Assembly (NCBI GenBank): GCA_025937665.1
Contig: JAICQW010000120.1
Span: 1-5,613 of the forward strand
Direction: 5' to 3'
Origin: Nitrososphaeraceae archaeon
GTDB taxonomy: Archaea > Thermoproteota > Nitrososphaeria > Nitrososphaerales > Nitrososphaeraceae
DNA length: 5,613 nt
The position numbers and the translations under genes were made by a program. Of this stretch, positions 1-5,611 are shown piece by piece; the first letter of the stretch is position 1; each line of letters begins with the position of its first letter. The notes under the pieces are model-generated. The model did no database searches and was not told the origin of the DNA. It worked only from the letters and a program-made list of their open reading frames with translations.

Positions 1-2
1 AA

Positions 3-203
3 AGTCTACTTTATGATGCAAATTTCCAATATGATTTGTTTTTGCAATTATTAGAATTTAACGAACTATCAATAATTGATTACAAGATATGGGATTCTTT
101 AAATTTGCCCCAGTTAGAATATTACATTTTTAAAAGAGATATGTATTACTGCGACTTATTGGAAAAATTTATCCCGAATATTGGAGAGGCGTCAGAATTA
201 TGA
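3..203 (+). CDS. C-terminal fragment of an unrecognised protein (5' end outside window)
   Basis: An open frame runs from the left edge (first complete codon at 3) for 66 codons to a TGA at 201-203. Its stop overlaps the ATG of the next gene as ATGA, the usual sign of translational coupling in an operon, and this is the main reason to call it real. The other two plus frames close within the first 54 bases. The visible tail is rich in Tyr, Leu, Asp and Ile (for example YKIWDSLNLP near residues 27-36 of the fragment and YYIFKRDMYYCD near 40-51), looks soluble and helical, and has no membrane segment or metal motif. I do not recognise the family. From its position it is probably another nucleotide-sugar or glycan enzyme, but that is inference from context only. 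Confidence 0.6.
   Translation, partial: SLLYDANFQYDLFLQLLEFNELSIIDYKIWDSLNLPQLEYYIFKRDMYYCDLLEKFIPNIGEASEL
183..189 (+). promoter_or_regulatory. Possible ribosome binding site before the first SDR gene
   Basis: GGAGAGG lies ten bases before the ATG at 200, inside the end of the upstream coding frame. It is purine-rich and partly matches the archaeal GGAGGTGA consensus. It fits internal initiation within an operon, where a leaderless start is impossible, and supports the start at 200. No comparable motif precedes the other starts in the window. Confidence 0.35.
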
Positions 204-1162
204 AAATTCTCATAACTGGTGCCGCTGGTTTTCTAGGCAGCCATCTGTCTGAGAAGTACGTTCTCGACAAGCATCTGGTATACGGAGTGGATAATTTGAT
301 GAATGGAAACCTTAACAATATTCGTACTCTTTTGCCCAAAAAGAATTTTAAATTTATCCGTGGAGACATAGCGCTAAATGATGTATATTCCAAACTGCCA
401 AACGATTTTGATGCCATATTTCATCTAGCAGCCCAAATCCATGTTGATAGATCGATTGTAAATCCCGAAGAGACTTTTAAAATTAATTTAGGAGGAACAC
501 TGAAAATTCTGGAATTTGCAAGGATGAATGACATTGATAAGATATTATTTTCGTCAACAAGTGAGGTATATGGATCTGCAGAATATGCACCAATGGACGA
601 GTCACACCCGTTATCGGCAAAACATCCCTATGGAGTAAGCAAAATTGCTGCGGATAGACTATGTTATACCTACAATGAAACTTATGATTTAGGTGTAGAC
701 ATTATTCGTTGTTTCAATTTTTTTGGGCCGAGGCAAAAGGATACAGGCTACGGAGGAGTGATTGCGATTTTCATAAATAGGGTATTGCAAAACAAGCCCC
801 CTATTATTTACGGTAACGGTAAGCAGTCAAGAGATTATATGTTTGTAAAGGATGCTGTTGATGCTTATGACACCGTACTAAGATCAAAAGGAAATCCAGG
901 AAAGAATGGTATAAACTTTGGTAGCGGTAAAGAAATTTCCATAAAAGAGATTGCAGATATGGTAATCAAACATGGTGCAAAGGACAATAGGATGCAAGCA
1001 ATTCACGTTGAACCCAGACCTGTCGAAGTACAAAGGCTAATAGCGGACATTTCAAAAGCAAAAAAACTATTAAAATACAAGCCAAAGATAGAATTTGAGA
1101 AAGGTCTTGCTTTATTGATAGATTGGTACAGAAACTACAAATCAGAGTTATGGTTGTATTAG
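200..1162 (+). CDS. NAD-dependent nucleotide-sugar epimerase/dehydratase (extended SDR)
   Basis: This 320-residue protein is a full-length extended short-chain dehydrogenase of the UDP-glucose 4-epimerase / dTDP-glucose 4,6-dehydratase / UDP-glucuronate decarboxylase group, acting on a nucleotide sugar in the cytoplasm. The N-terminal Rossmann fold shows GAAGFLG (7-13), an acidic strand end VDN (D31) that normally selects NAD, HLAA (75-78), the catalytic Thr120 in SSTSEVYG (118-125), and the Y144-xxx-K148 pair. The substrate half has FNFFGPRQ (172-179) and the nucleotide-binding stretch SRDYMFVKD (210-218). Glu122 resembles the decarboxylase and GDP-mannose dehydratase type (TSE-VYG), whereas GPRQ resembles WbpP-like 4-epimerases, so the exact reaction cannot be fixed by eye. 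The start at 200 gives the typical MKILITG opening and overlaps the upstream stop. The next gene begins 13 bases after the stop. Confidence 0.93.
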   Translation: MKILITGAAGFLGSHLSEKYVLDKHLVYGVDNLMNGNLNNIRTLLPKKNFKFIRGDIALNDVYSKLPNDFDAIFHLAAQIHVDRSIVNPEETFKINLGGTLKILEFARMNDIDKILFSSTSEVYGSAEYAPMDESHPLSAKHPYGVSKIAADRLCYTYNETYDLGVDIIRCFNFFGPRQKDTGYGGVIAIFINRVLQNKPPIIYGNGKQSRDYMFVKDAVDAYDTVLRSKGNPGKNGINFGSGKEISIKEIADMVIKHGAKDNRMQAIHVEPRPVEVQRLIADISKAKKLLKYKPKIEFEKGLALLIDWYRNYKSELWLY

Positions 1163-1175
1163 ACAATATTTCCAA

Positions 1176-2042
1176 ATGACAATTAATAAAGTACTGGTCA
1201 CTGGGAGTAAAGGATTTGTTGGAACACATTTGTGCAAACATCTTAAAGAAAATGGGATTCAAGTTGTTACTACACTAAATAAACAAAAACCTATTGATGT
1301 GACGAATATTGATCAGTTATTGACGATTGATTATGTGGATGCAATAGTACATCTTGCAGCAAAGACCTCTATATCAGATTCATTTAAAGAACCATTTAAA
1401 ACCTATTATACAAATTTTGTGGGAACCCTGAATGTTCTGGAATTTGCAAAGACAAGGAATATTAAGAAATTCATTTACGTAAGCACGTATGTCTACGGTC
1501 AACCTTTGTATCTTCCAGTAGACGAAAAACACTCTGTAAATCCCCATTCTCCCTACAACAATAGTAAATTATTAGCTGAAAAAATTTGTCAAAATTATTC
1601 ACATTATTTTGGAATAAATATAGTGACTTTGCGTCCATTTTATGTCTACGGTCCTAATTGTAGAAATCATTCTCTTATTCCATCCATCATTAAACAGATT
1701 AAAAAGAACGGTAAAGTAAAGCTTTCTGGAAAGGAAGTTAAGAGAGACTTTCTCTTTGTTACTGATTTTGTACATTTGATTGAGAAGATTTTACAAGATT
1801 TCCCTAACGGATATGACATCTACAACGTTGGTTATGGAAAAAGCTACAGTTTAAACCAAGTTGCAGAAGGACTTGCCAGATTATTTGGAATGGAGATAGA
1901 AATTGAATTTATCAAAGTGACCAGGTCAGATGTATCTGATATGGTTGCTGATATCAGAAAGGTCTCGAAAGAATTTAACTGGAAGCCCGCCATAGATATC
2001 AAAAAAGGATTGCAGTTAATTGTTCGAGAGTCCAGTAATTGA
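1176..2042 (+). CDS. NAD(P)-dependent sugar-nucleotide epimerase/reductase (compact extended SDR)
   Basis: This is a second extended SDR of 288 residues, about 30 shorter than its upstream neighbour. It shows GSKGFVG (10-16), HLAA (59-62), catalytic Ser103 in VSTYVYG (102-108), Y127-xxx-K131, LRPFYVYGP (positions ~162-170) and a KRDFLFVTD segment matching the SRDYMFVKD of the first SDR. The end of the second strand (VVTTLNKQ, 30-37) lacks the acidic residue that holds NAD ribose, and the fold then goes almost directly into DVTNIDQL. That short layout resembles RmlD-type 4-ketosugar reductases and hints at NADPH use, which is inference. It follows the first SDR by 13 bases with no clear ribosome site, so it is probably co-transcribed and may act on that enzyme's product. 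The precise sugar is unknown; a 4-epimerase is the main alternative. Confidence 0.9.
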   Translation: MTINKVLVTGSKGFVGTHLCKHLKENGIQVVTTLNKQKPIDVTNIDQLLTIDYVDAIVHLAAKTSISDSFKEPFKTYYTNFVGTLNVLEFAKTRNIKKFIYVSTYVYGQPLYLPVDEKHSVNPHSPYNNSKLLAEKICQNYSHYFGINIVTLRPFYVYGPNCRNHSLIPSIIKQIKKNGKVKLSGKEVKRDFLFVTDFVHLIEKILQDFPNGYDIYNVGYGKSYSLNQVAEGLARLFGMEIEIEFIKVTRSDVSDMVADIRKVSKEFNWKPAIDIKKGLQLIVRESSN

Positions 2043-2065
2043 GTTTTGTAATTCAAGATTGACCA

Positions 2066-2146
2066 ATGGAAAAGTTTGTTCCCTCAATATGTCCAATATG
2101 TCAAGTCCCACGTAATAGATTATTAGTCCATATGTTGTCTCAATAG
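2066..2146 (+). other. Possible CxxC mini-ORF or gene remnant before the glycosyltransferase
   Basis: An ATG at 2066 opens 26 codons to a TAG at 2144-2146. The peptide begins MEKFVPSICPICQVPRNR and carries one CPIC zinc-knuckle-like motif (residues 9-12). It is in the same frame as the glycosyltransferase ATG at 2150, separated by the TAG and one ACC codon. The peptide looks like the N-terminus of a zinc-knuckle protein (many SAM methyltransferases of glycan clusters start this way), so it could be the remnant of a deleted gene, a short real peptide, or chance. There is no ribosome site or clear TATA box before it. It is reported because no other gene covers this 107-base gap. Confidence 0.2.
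2085..2102 (+). repeat. Perfect 9-bp tandem duplication (CAATATGTC x2)
   Basis: CAATATGTC occurs twice without a gap at 2085-2093 and 2094-2102. In the mini-ORF frame it spells the Ile-Cys-Pro-Ile-Cys part of the CxxC motif, so it is either the natural codon repetition of a zinc knuckle or a small slippage duplication that created the motif. Confidence 0.5.
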
Positions 2147-2149
2147 ACC

Positions 2150-3037
2150 ATGCGCATTCTACACATACTTGATGCAGCAGGGGTCGCATGCATTTACTCC
2201 AAGTACCAACGAATGCAAGGACATGATGCCAGCGTTATCTGGAACAAAGATGTTGCAGATAAGTACGGAATCTATAATTTCTATAAAGATTATCTAATCA
2301 AGGTAACTTACGAAAAATTTACCCAAACATGCCTCAAAGAAGCGGAAGGTGCAGATGCAATTCATGTGCATGGCTACATAGACATAGTATTTGAGCTTCG
2401 CAAAAAATTTCAGAAACAAAAGAAGATCATTTTACATTATCATGGAACTGACATTCGTGGATTAAAAAAACAAGTGCTTCCTCACCGATCACTGTTATCA
2501 GATACAGCGATAAAGCTTAAGATGTTCTATAGAAAAAAGATTGGTCATGCAAGAGCCCAGAAATTGGCTGATGCAGTATGTGTGTCCACACCAGATTTGT
2601 TACCACTAGTTAGAAATGGCATTCATGTTCCAATTCCCATAGATATTGAACATTTTAGTTCAAAGAATAGTCCAAACCGAGAACTAAAAGAGGCATTTAC
2701 AATAAATTCTGAGGTAACAAACATACAACGCGCTCTTGAGCTTTGCAAAAATAATCAGATTAATCTTAACATAGAGGTAATTGACAGGACCAAGAATCCT
2801 ATAACATACACCAACATTCCTGATTTTATAAGAGGGTATAGAACATATGTAGATATTAGATATGTCAATGATATTGTATTAGAGAATCTGAGCAGCACAG
2901 CATTGCAATCCTTATCATGCGGACTAAGTGTTGTGAATTATAAACTCGAAATTCTGCGTGGTCTGCCAAAAGAACATGATGCAGTAAACGTAGCAACTCA
3001 GTTGTCCAGGATTTACAGTGAATTAGGCATCATTTAG
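2150..3037 (+). CDS. Short GT-B (GT4-like) glycosyltransferase
   Basis: This 295-residue protein resembles family 4 glycosyltransferases, which transfer a sugar from a nucleotide donor to a lipid or glycan acceptor at the cytoplasmic membrane face. The N-terminal half is typical: MRILHILDAAG opening, YQRMQGHDASVI (19-30), IHVHGY (71-76), LHYHGTDIRG (95-104), VSTPDLL (145-151), and PIPIDIEHF (161-169) at the domain junction. The donor domain is much shorter than usual: the glycine-rich VGR/KG segment is not evident, and the conserved E-x7-E is E245-x7-Q253 in ENLSSTALQSLSCG. Usual GT4 length is 350-400 residues. The segment IDRTKNPITY (211-220) and the short C-domain match my recollection of an archaeal subfamily near 300 residues, so the size may be normal for it. 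It follows the SDR pair by 107 bases and is convergent with the methyltransferase. The acceptor and sugar are unknown. Confidence 0.8.
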   Translation: MRILHILDAAGVACIYSKYQRMQGHDASVIWNKDVADKYGIYNFYKDYLIKVTYEKFTQTCLKEAEGADAIHVHGYIDIVFELRKKFQKQKKIILHYHGTDIRGLKKQVLPHRSLLSDTAIKLKMFYRKKIGHARAQKLADAVCVSTPDLLPLVRNGIHVPIPIDIEHFSSKNSPNRELKEAFTINSEVTNIQRALELCKNNQINLNIEVIDRTKNPITYTNIPDFIRGYRTYVDIRYVNDIVLENLSSTALQSLSCGLSVVNYKLEILRGLPKEHDAVNVATQLSRIYSELGII

Positions 3038-3147
3038 TTCTTCAAAATTGGATAAAGGTGAACAACAATAATTCCAAATCTCAATAGAGGAAAACTCCAT
3101 CTGACCTACGATATAGTATAATAGAATAAATGCATAAAACAGACTCA

Positions 3148-3864
3148 CTATTTGGTAACGGTGGCTCTCGGTGATAATAACCAGCATTGTTGCCATGCCA
3201 GTAGGTTTTTGAATCTCATTAGATGATCGGGCAGAAAGGTCCTAAATTCTATTATCTTTATATTTGCTAATGTACAAAAGATTTCAAAGTCCTTTACAGA
3301 CCAAAAATGTAAGTGTGTGAATGATTGCCGCGGAACATATCCTCTTAACATCTGAATGCGCCATTTAATGTAACCACTATTGGGAATAGTTACTATGATC
3401 CCTTTTTTAGCATGGTTGATTGCATCATTTAGAATTTTTTGTGGATATGCCGTATGTTCAATTACCTCTAAAAGTAGTATGTAATCATAAAAGGTATCAT
3501 CAGAAAGACCCAGACCATCCGTAATATCTCGAATTTCTGTTTGTATACCAAGCTGCCTTGCTTTTTCACATGCTGTTGCTGAAATATCCAGTCCAGTCAC
3601 TTTAACTTTCTTATTTTTTATCAAGTAATCTGATACAATTCCGTCTCCTACTCCAACGTCCAATATTGTTGCACCAGGTTCAATCCATTCCTCCACTAGT
3701 CTGGCCCTTGATAAATTACCGGTGTTTACGGCTGAGTGGTATTTCTCATAATCCTCGAAGACTTCTGGGAATTCCATATTACTTTGAGTTAGTGCATTCC
3801 ATGTTTCACGTAATATACCTAACACAAGTGAAGCTCCAAAACGAGGAGCGTAACGTGATCGCAT
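3148..3864 (-). CDS. MetW-like class I SAM-dependent methyltransferase
   Basis: This is a 238-residue class I methyltransferase. The SAM-binding motif is ILDVGVGDG (67-75), followed by acidic D93 at the end of the second strand (GLDIS), EVIEH (133-137), and TIPNSGYIKWR (159-169) with the Pro-Asn of motif IV-like loops. The later THLHFWSVKDFEIFC stretch resembles MetW proteins. MetW normally accompanies metX in methionine synthesis. No such partner is here, and the neighbours are glycan genes, so O-methylation of a sugar or lipid is the likelier role (inference). The start is uncertain. The ATG at 3864 adds 29 residues (RSRYAPRFG...) with no known match, while Met30 (ATG at 3777) gives 209 residues, near the usual MetW length, and has a TATA-like box 34-40 bases upstream. 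The gene is convergent with the glycosyltransferase and divergent from the zinc-ribbon gene. Confidence 0.87.
   Translation of the reverse strand: MRSRYAPRFGASLVLGILRETWNALTQSNMEFPEVFEDYEKYHSAVNTGNLSRARLVEEWIEPGATILDVGVGDGIVSDYLIKNKKVKVTGLDISATACEKARQLGIQTEIRDITDGLGLSDDTFYDYILLLEVIEHTAYPQKILNDAINHAKKGIIVTIPNSGYIKWRIQMLRGYVPRQSFTHLHFWSVKDFEIFCTLANIKIIEFRTFLPDHLMRFKNLLAWQQCWLLSPRATVTK
3811..3817 (-). promoter_or_regulatory. TATA-like box that would serve the internal start at 3777
   Basis: On the minus strand TATATTA lies 34-40 bases before the ATG at 3777, so a start site about 26 bases downstream would leave a leader of roughly 10 bases. It lies inside the longer reading frame. It supports, but does not prove, that the methyltransferase begins at 3777. 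A competing weak A/T box (TTAAAT on the minus strand near 3893-3898) could serve the ATG at 3864. Confidence 0.25.
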
Positions 3865-3930
3865 GTCATTGGTTGTATGAAAGGGGATATTTGATTTAAT
3901 TGATAATAATTTGTGTACCTTGGCTGTATG

Positions 3931-3940
3931 TTTTTATTTT
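3931..3940 (+). promoter_or_regulatory. Archaeal TATA box for the zinc-ribbon gene (leaderless start)
   Basis: TTTTTATTTT is centred about 26.5 bases before the ATG at 3962. With the usual archaeal spacing, transcription would begin at or next to the A of the start codon. There is no Shine-Dalgarno sequence between box and ATG, which agrees with a leaderless mRNA and fixes this start. Confidence 0.55.
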
Positions 3941-3961
3941 GGTCAAATTGACTAAAAATAA

Positions 3962-4174
3962 ATGAAAGAAATCAACATCCCTGTCAAAACATGTAAGAGT
4001 TGTGGAGTAATATTTGTTACTGGGTATCATGCTTCTGTTGGAATTCAGTTTTGGCTTACGGCGTTAACTTTCTTTGGTGGAATCGTTTATTGGGCTGTAA
4101 GAGGTAGATCTGAGCGATGTCCGAAATGTAAAGGACGCGAGTACGAAACAACTTTTAAGACGATTGTAGCATAG
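3962..4174 (+). CDS. Small membrane-associated zinc-ribbon protein, LITAF-like layout
   Basis: This 70-residue protein has two cysteine pairs, CKSC (11-14) and CPKC (53-56), separated by 38 residues whose middle (about 26-46, VGIQFWLTALTFFGGIVYW) is strongly hydrophobic. Two CxxC knuckles around a membrane-length helix is the layout of the LITAF-type zinc ribbon, in which the helix dips into one leaflet and both knuckles meet on the same face to bind one zinc. If the helix instead crossed the membrane, the pairs would be on opposite sides and could not share a metal. The tail (RGRSERCPKCKGREYETT) is basic. Function is unknown. It has its own leaderless-type promoter, is divergent from the methyltransferase and convergent with the 2-epimerase, so it need not belong to the glycan pathway. 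A generic zinc ribbon with a chance hydrophobic core is the alternative. Confidence 0.75.
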   Translation: MKEINIPVKTCKSCGVIFVTGYHASVGIQFWLTALTFFGGIVYWAVRGRSERCPKCKGREYETTFKTIVA

Positions 4175-4250
4175 TAGTTGAATACCAAAAATCAAAATAG
4201 TACAAGATATTGTTATCATAATGCGCGGTTAAGATGTTCATGTCTAATAT

Positions 4251-4262
4251 AAAAAACCGGTT
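4251..4262 (-). terminator. T6 tract terminator after the 2-epimerase gene
   Basis: Reading the minus strand, the stop codon at 4269-4271 is followed within 12 bases by the palindrome AACCGGTT (4255-4262) running into TTTTTT (4251-4256) and then TATA-rich sequence. A T-tract just after a stop is the typical intrinsic archaeal termination signal. No matching plus-strand T-tract follows the convergent zinc-ribbon gene. Confidence 0.5.
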
Positions 4263-4268
4263 CTAGTT

Positions 4269-5351
4269 TCAATTCAAGACGACTTTTGAAAGTAACTCAG
4301 TGATAACTTGTGATGTCTTCCCACTTCCGAAAGCCGATGTTAAGTATTTAAAACCGGGAGAAGGCTTTTTGATGGCCTTGACAATTTTCTTGCTATCAAC
4401 TCCTGTAAGAACATTCCACTGTCCTTTGAGGGTTTCAATCCACTCGGTATTTTTTCTCATGGTAATACAGGGAACTTGTAGCAAGTACGCTTCCTTTTGA
4501 ATTCCCCCTGAATCAGTAACGACCTTTAGGGAATTTTGTAACAATTCAATAAAATCTATATATCCTAATGGCAGTAACGTTCTGACATTAGAACATTCTA
4601 AGAGTCTACCCAAAAGCCCAAAAGTTTCAAACATCTTTTTCGTCCTAGGATGTATAGGAAATACTATAATAAATTCCTTGAGTGCTTCAAATGTTTCTAG
4701 GAGTTGAATGAAGAGATACTTTGAGTTGGTATTCTCTGCTCTATGCATTGTGAGTAGTAAATATGATTTTGATTTCAGATTTAATATTTCAAGTATTTTT
4801 GATTTTTTAGAAATCGACTTTGTCTTGCCTATAATTTCTACCGACAAATCTCCAGTATGGTATACTTTACCTCGTATTCTTTCTTTTTTCAGATTATTCA
4901 CGGCGTTCGGGGTTGGTGCAAATAGATAATCGCTCAGATGATCCGTTAAAATTCTGTTGTTTTCTTCTGGCATGGATGCATCGAAACTACGTAATCCTGC
5001 TTCAATGTGTCCTAATTTAATATTGCACTTATTTGCACATATTGCTCCAGCTAGAGTTGAATTAGTATCACCATAAACAAGAACAAGATCAATTTGTTTT
5101 TCCAGGAGTTCACTCTCTAGGCGCTTAATTATTTCTCCAATGTGGAAACACGAACTGCCCGACCCGACACCAAGGTGAACGTCTGGTTTGGGAAGTGTAA
5201 ATTCTGAAAAGAAAATATCAGACATTTCATAGTCATAATGTTGACCTGTGTGAATTATTAGATGCTTGATTCCTGAACCCTTTAGTGATCTATGAATGGG
5301 CCCTAACTTTACAAAATTGGGTCGAGCTCCTACTATCGATGCTATTTTCAT
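4269..5351 (-). CDS. wecB: UDP-N-acetylglucosamine 2-epimerase, non-hydrolysing
   Basis: The enzyme interconverts UDP-GlcNAc and UDP-ManNAc in the cytoplasm and so supplies ManNAc-type sugars for surface glycans. The 360-residue length is normal. It is a GT-B-fold epimerase with SIVGARPNFVK (5-15), HTGQHYD (34-40), VYGDTNST (92-99), HIEAGLRS (115-122), MPEENNR (127-133), TMHRAENT (201-208), FPIHPRT, LPLGYIDF and VTDSGGIQKEA. The residues matching E. coli WecB catalytic positions are all present: Asp95, Glu117, Glu130 and His203. The late motif reads RKNTEWIET instead of the enterobacterial TTERPE, a form I know from a common archaeal and bacterial branch. It is a single-gene unit with its own TATA box and T6 terminator. 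No UDP-ManNAc dehydrogenase (wecC), its usual partner, is inside the window. Confidence 0.96.
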   Translation of the reverse strand: MKIASIVGARPNFVKLGPIHRSLKGSGIKHLIIHTGQHYDYEMSDIFFSEFTLPKPDVHLGVGSGSSCFHIGEIIKRLESELLEKQIDLVLVYGDTNSTLAGAICANKCNIKLGHIEAGLRSFDASMPEENNRILTDHLSDYLFAPTPNAVNNLKKERIRGKVYHTGDLSVEIIGKTKSISKKSKILEILNLKSKSYLLLTMHRAENTNSKYLFIQLLETFEALKEFIIVFPIHPRTKKMFETFGLLGRLLECSNVRTLLPLGYIDFIELLQNSLKVVTDSGGIQKEAYLLQVPCITMRKNTEWIETLKGQWNVLTGVDSKKIVKAIKKPSPGFKYLTSAFGSGKTSQVITELLSKVVLN

Positions 5352-5370
5352 TTAATCAAGATAACAAATT

Positions 5371-5381
5371 TAAAATATAAA
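5371..5381 (-). promoter_or_regulatory. Archaeal TATA box for the 2-epimerase gene (leaderless start)
   Basis: On the minus strand TTTATATTTTA ends 20 bases before the ATG at 5351. Its best eight-base core TTTATATT is centred about 26.5 bases upstream, the same spacing as for the zinc-ribbon gene. No ribosome binding site lies between it and the ATG. This argues for a leaderless transcript and confirms the annotated start. Confidence 0.6.
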
Positions 5382-5435
5382 TATCCACTTATTTCTTGAT
5401 CTCGTTAGTTTCATTTGATGTTGACTATGTTTTAG

Positions 5436-5476
5436 AAAAACAATAAAAATCTGAAATTTTCTATTACTAACAATAG
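5436..5476 (-). terminator. T-tract terminator after the right-edge gene
   Basis: Reading the minus strand after the TAG at 5480-5482, a weak inverted repeat (CTATT, 6-base loop, AATAG; 5461-5476) is followed by two T5 tracts (5445-5449 and 5436-5440). Poly-T tracts a few tens of bases past a stop are typical archaeal termination signals. They also support the reality of the short coding fragment upstream. Confidence 0.4.
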
Positions 5477-5479
5477 TTC

Positions 5480-5611
5480 CTAGGCATTAGTATTCCTTAA
5501 TCTTAATATTTGCATAATTCTTGTCTTCTGTCTTGACCTTATAGCTTTTCTGATTTCTGGATCATACATACTATCGTATCCGACTTGTTTTGGACTATAA
5601 GACAAATAATG
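5480..5611 (-). CDS. C-terminal fragment of an unrecognised protein (5' end outside window)
   Basis: On the minus strand one frame stays open from the right edge for 43 codons to a TAG at 5480-5482; the others stop after 5 and 24 codons. The fragment includes YSPKQVGYDSMYDPEIRK and a strongly basic, helix-prone end (RSRQKTRIMQILRLRN). Its composition looks coding rather than random, and T-tracts follow the stop. Too little is visible to name a family. It is separated from the 2-epimerase ATG by 128 bases that carry the latter's promoter, so the two are in the same direction but probably separate transcripts. Confidence 0.45.
   Translation of the reverse strand, partial: HYLSYSPKQVGYDSMYDPEIRKAIRSRQKTRIMQILRLRNTNA

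Noticed and set aside
966..1262. 98-codon minus-strand open frame across the end of the first SDR and start of the second
   Set aside because: It lies opposite two clear SDR genes, has no recognisable domain and is best explained as a shadow frame.
3038..3147. A/T-rich stretch (GATATAGTATAATAG near 3110-3124) between convergent gene ends
   Set aside because: It looks like a TATA box, but no plus-strand gene follows and the minus-strand gene ends here; only short T-runs are present, too weak to call a terminator.
3666..3899. 77-codon plus-strand frame opposite the methyltransferase
   Set aside because: It overlaps the SAM-binding part of a convincing gene and its translation shows no family features.
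4175..4268. Intergenic stretch between the convergent zinc-ribbon and 2-epimerase genes, checked for a small RNA or ORF
   Set aside because: Apart from the minus-strand palindrome and T6 tract there is no stable structure, repeat or coding frame.
4400..4460. RKNTEWIET in the 2-epimerase where E. coli has TTERPE
   Set aside because: I know this as a widespread variant in non-hydrolysing 2-epimerases; all four catalytic positions are intact, so it is not a sign of altered function.
4708..4929. 73-codon plus-strand frame opposite the 2-epimerase
   Set aside because: It is antisense to a full-length, motif-complete wecB gene; the hydrophobic look is a by-product of the complementary codons.
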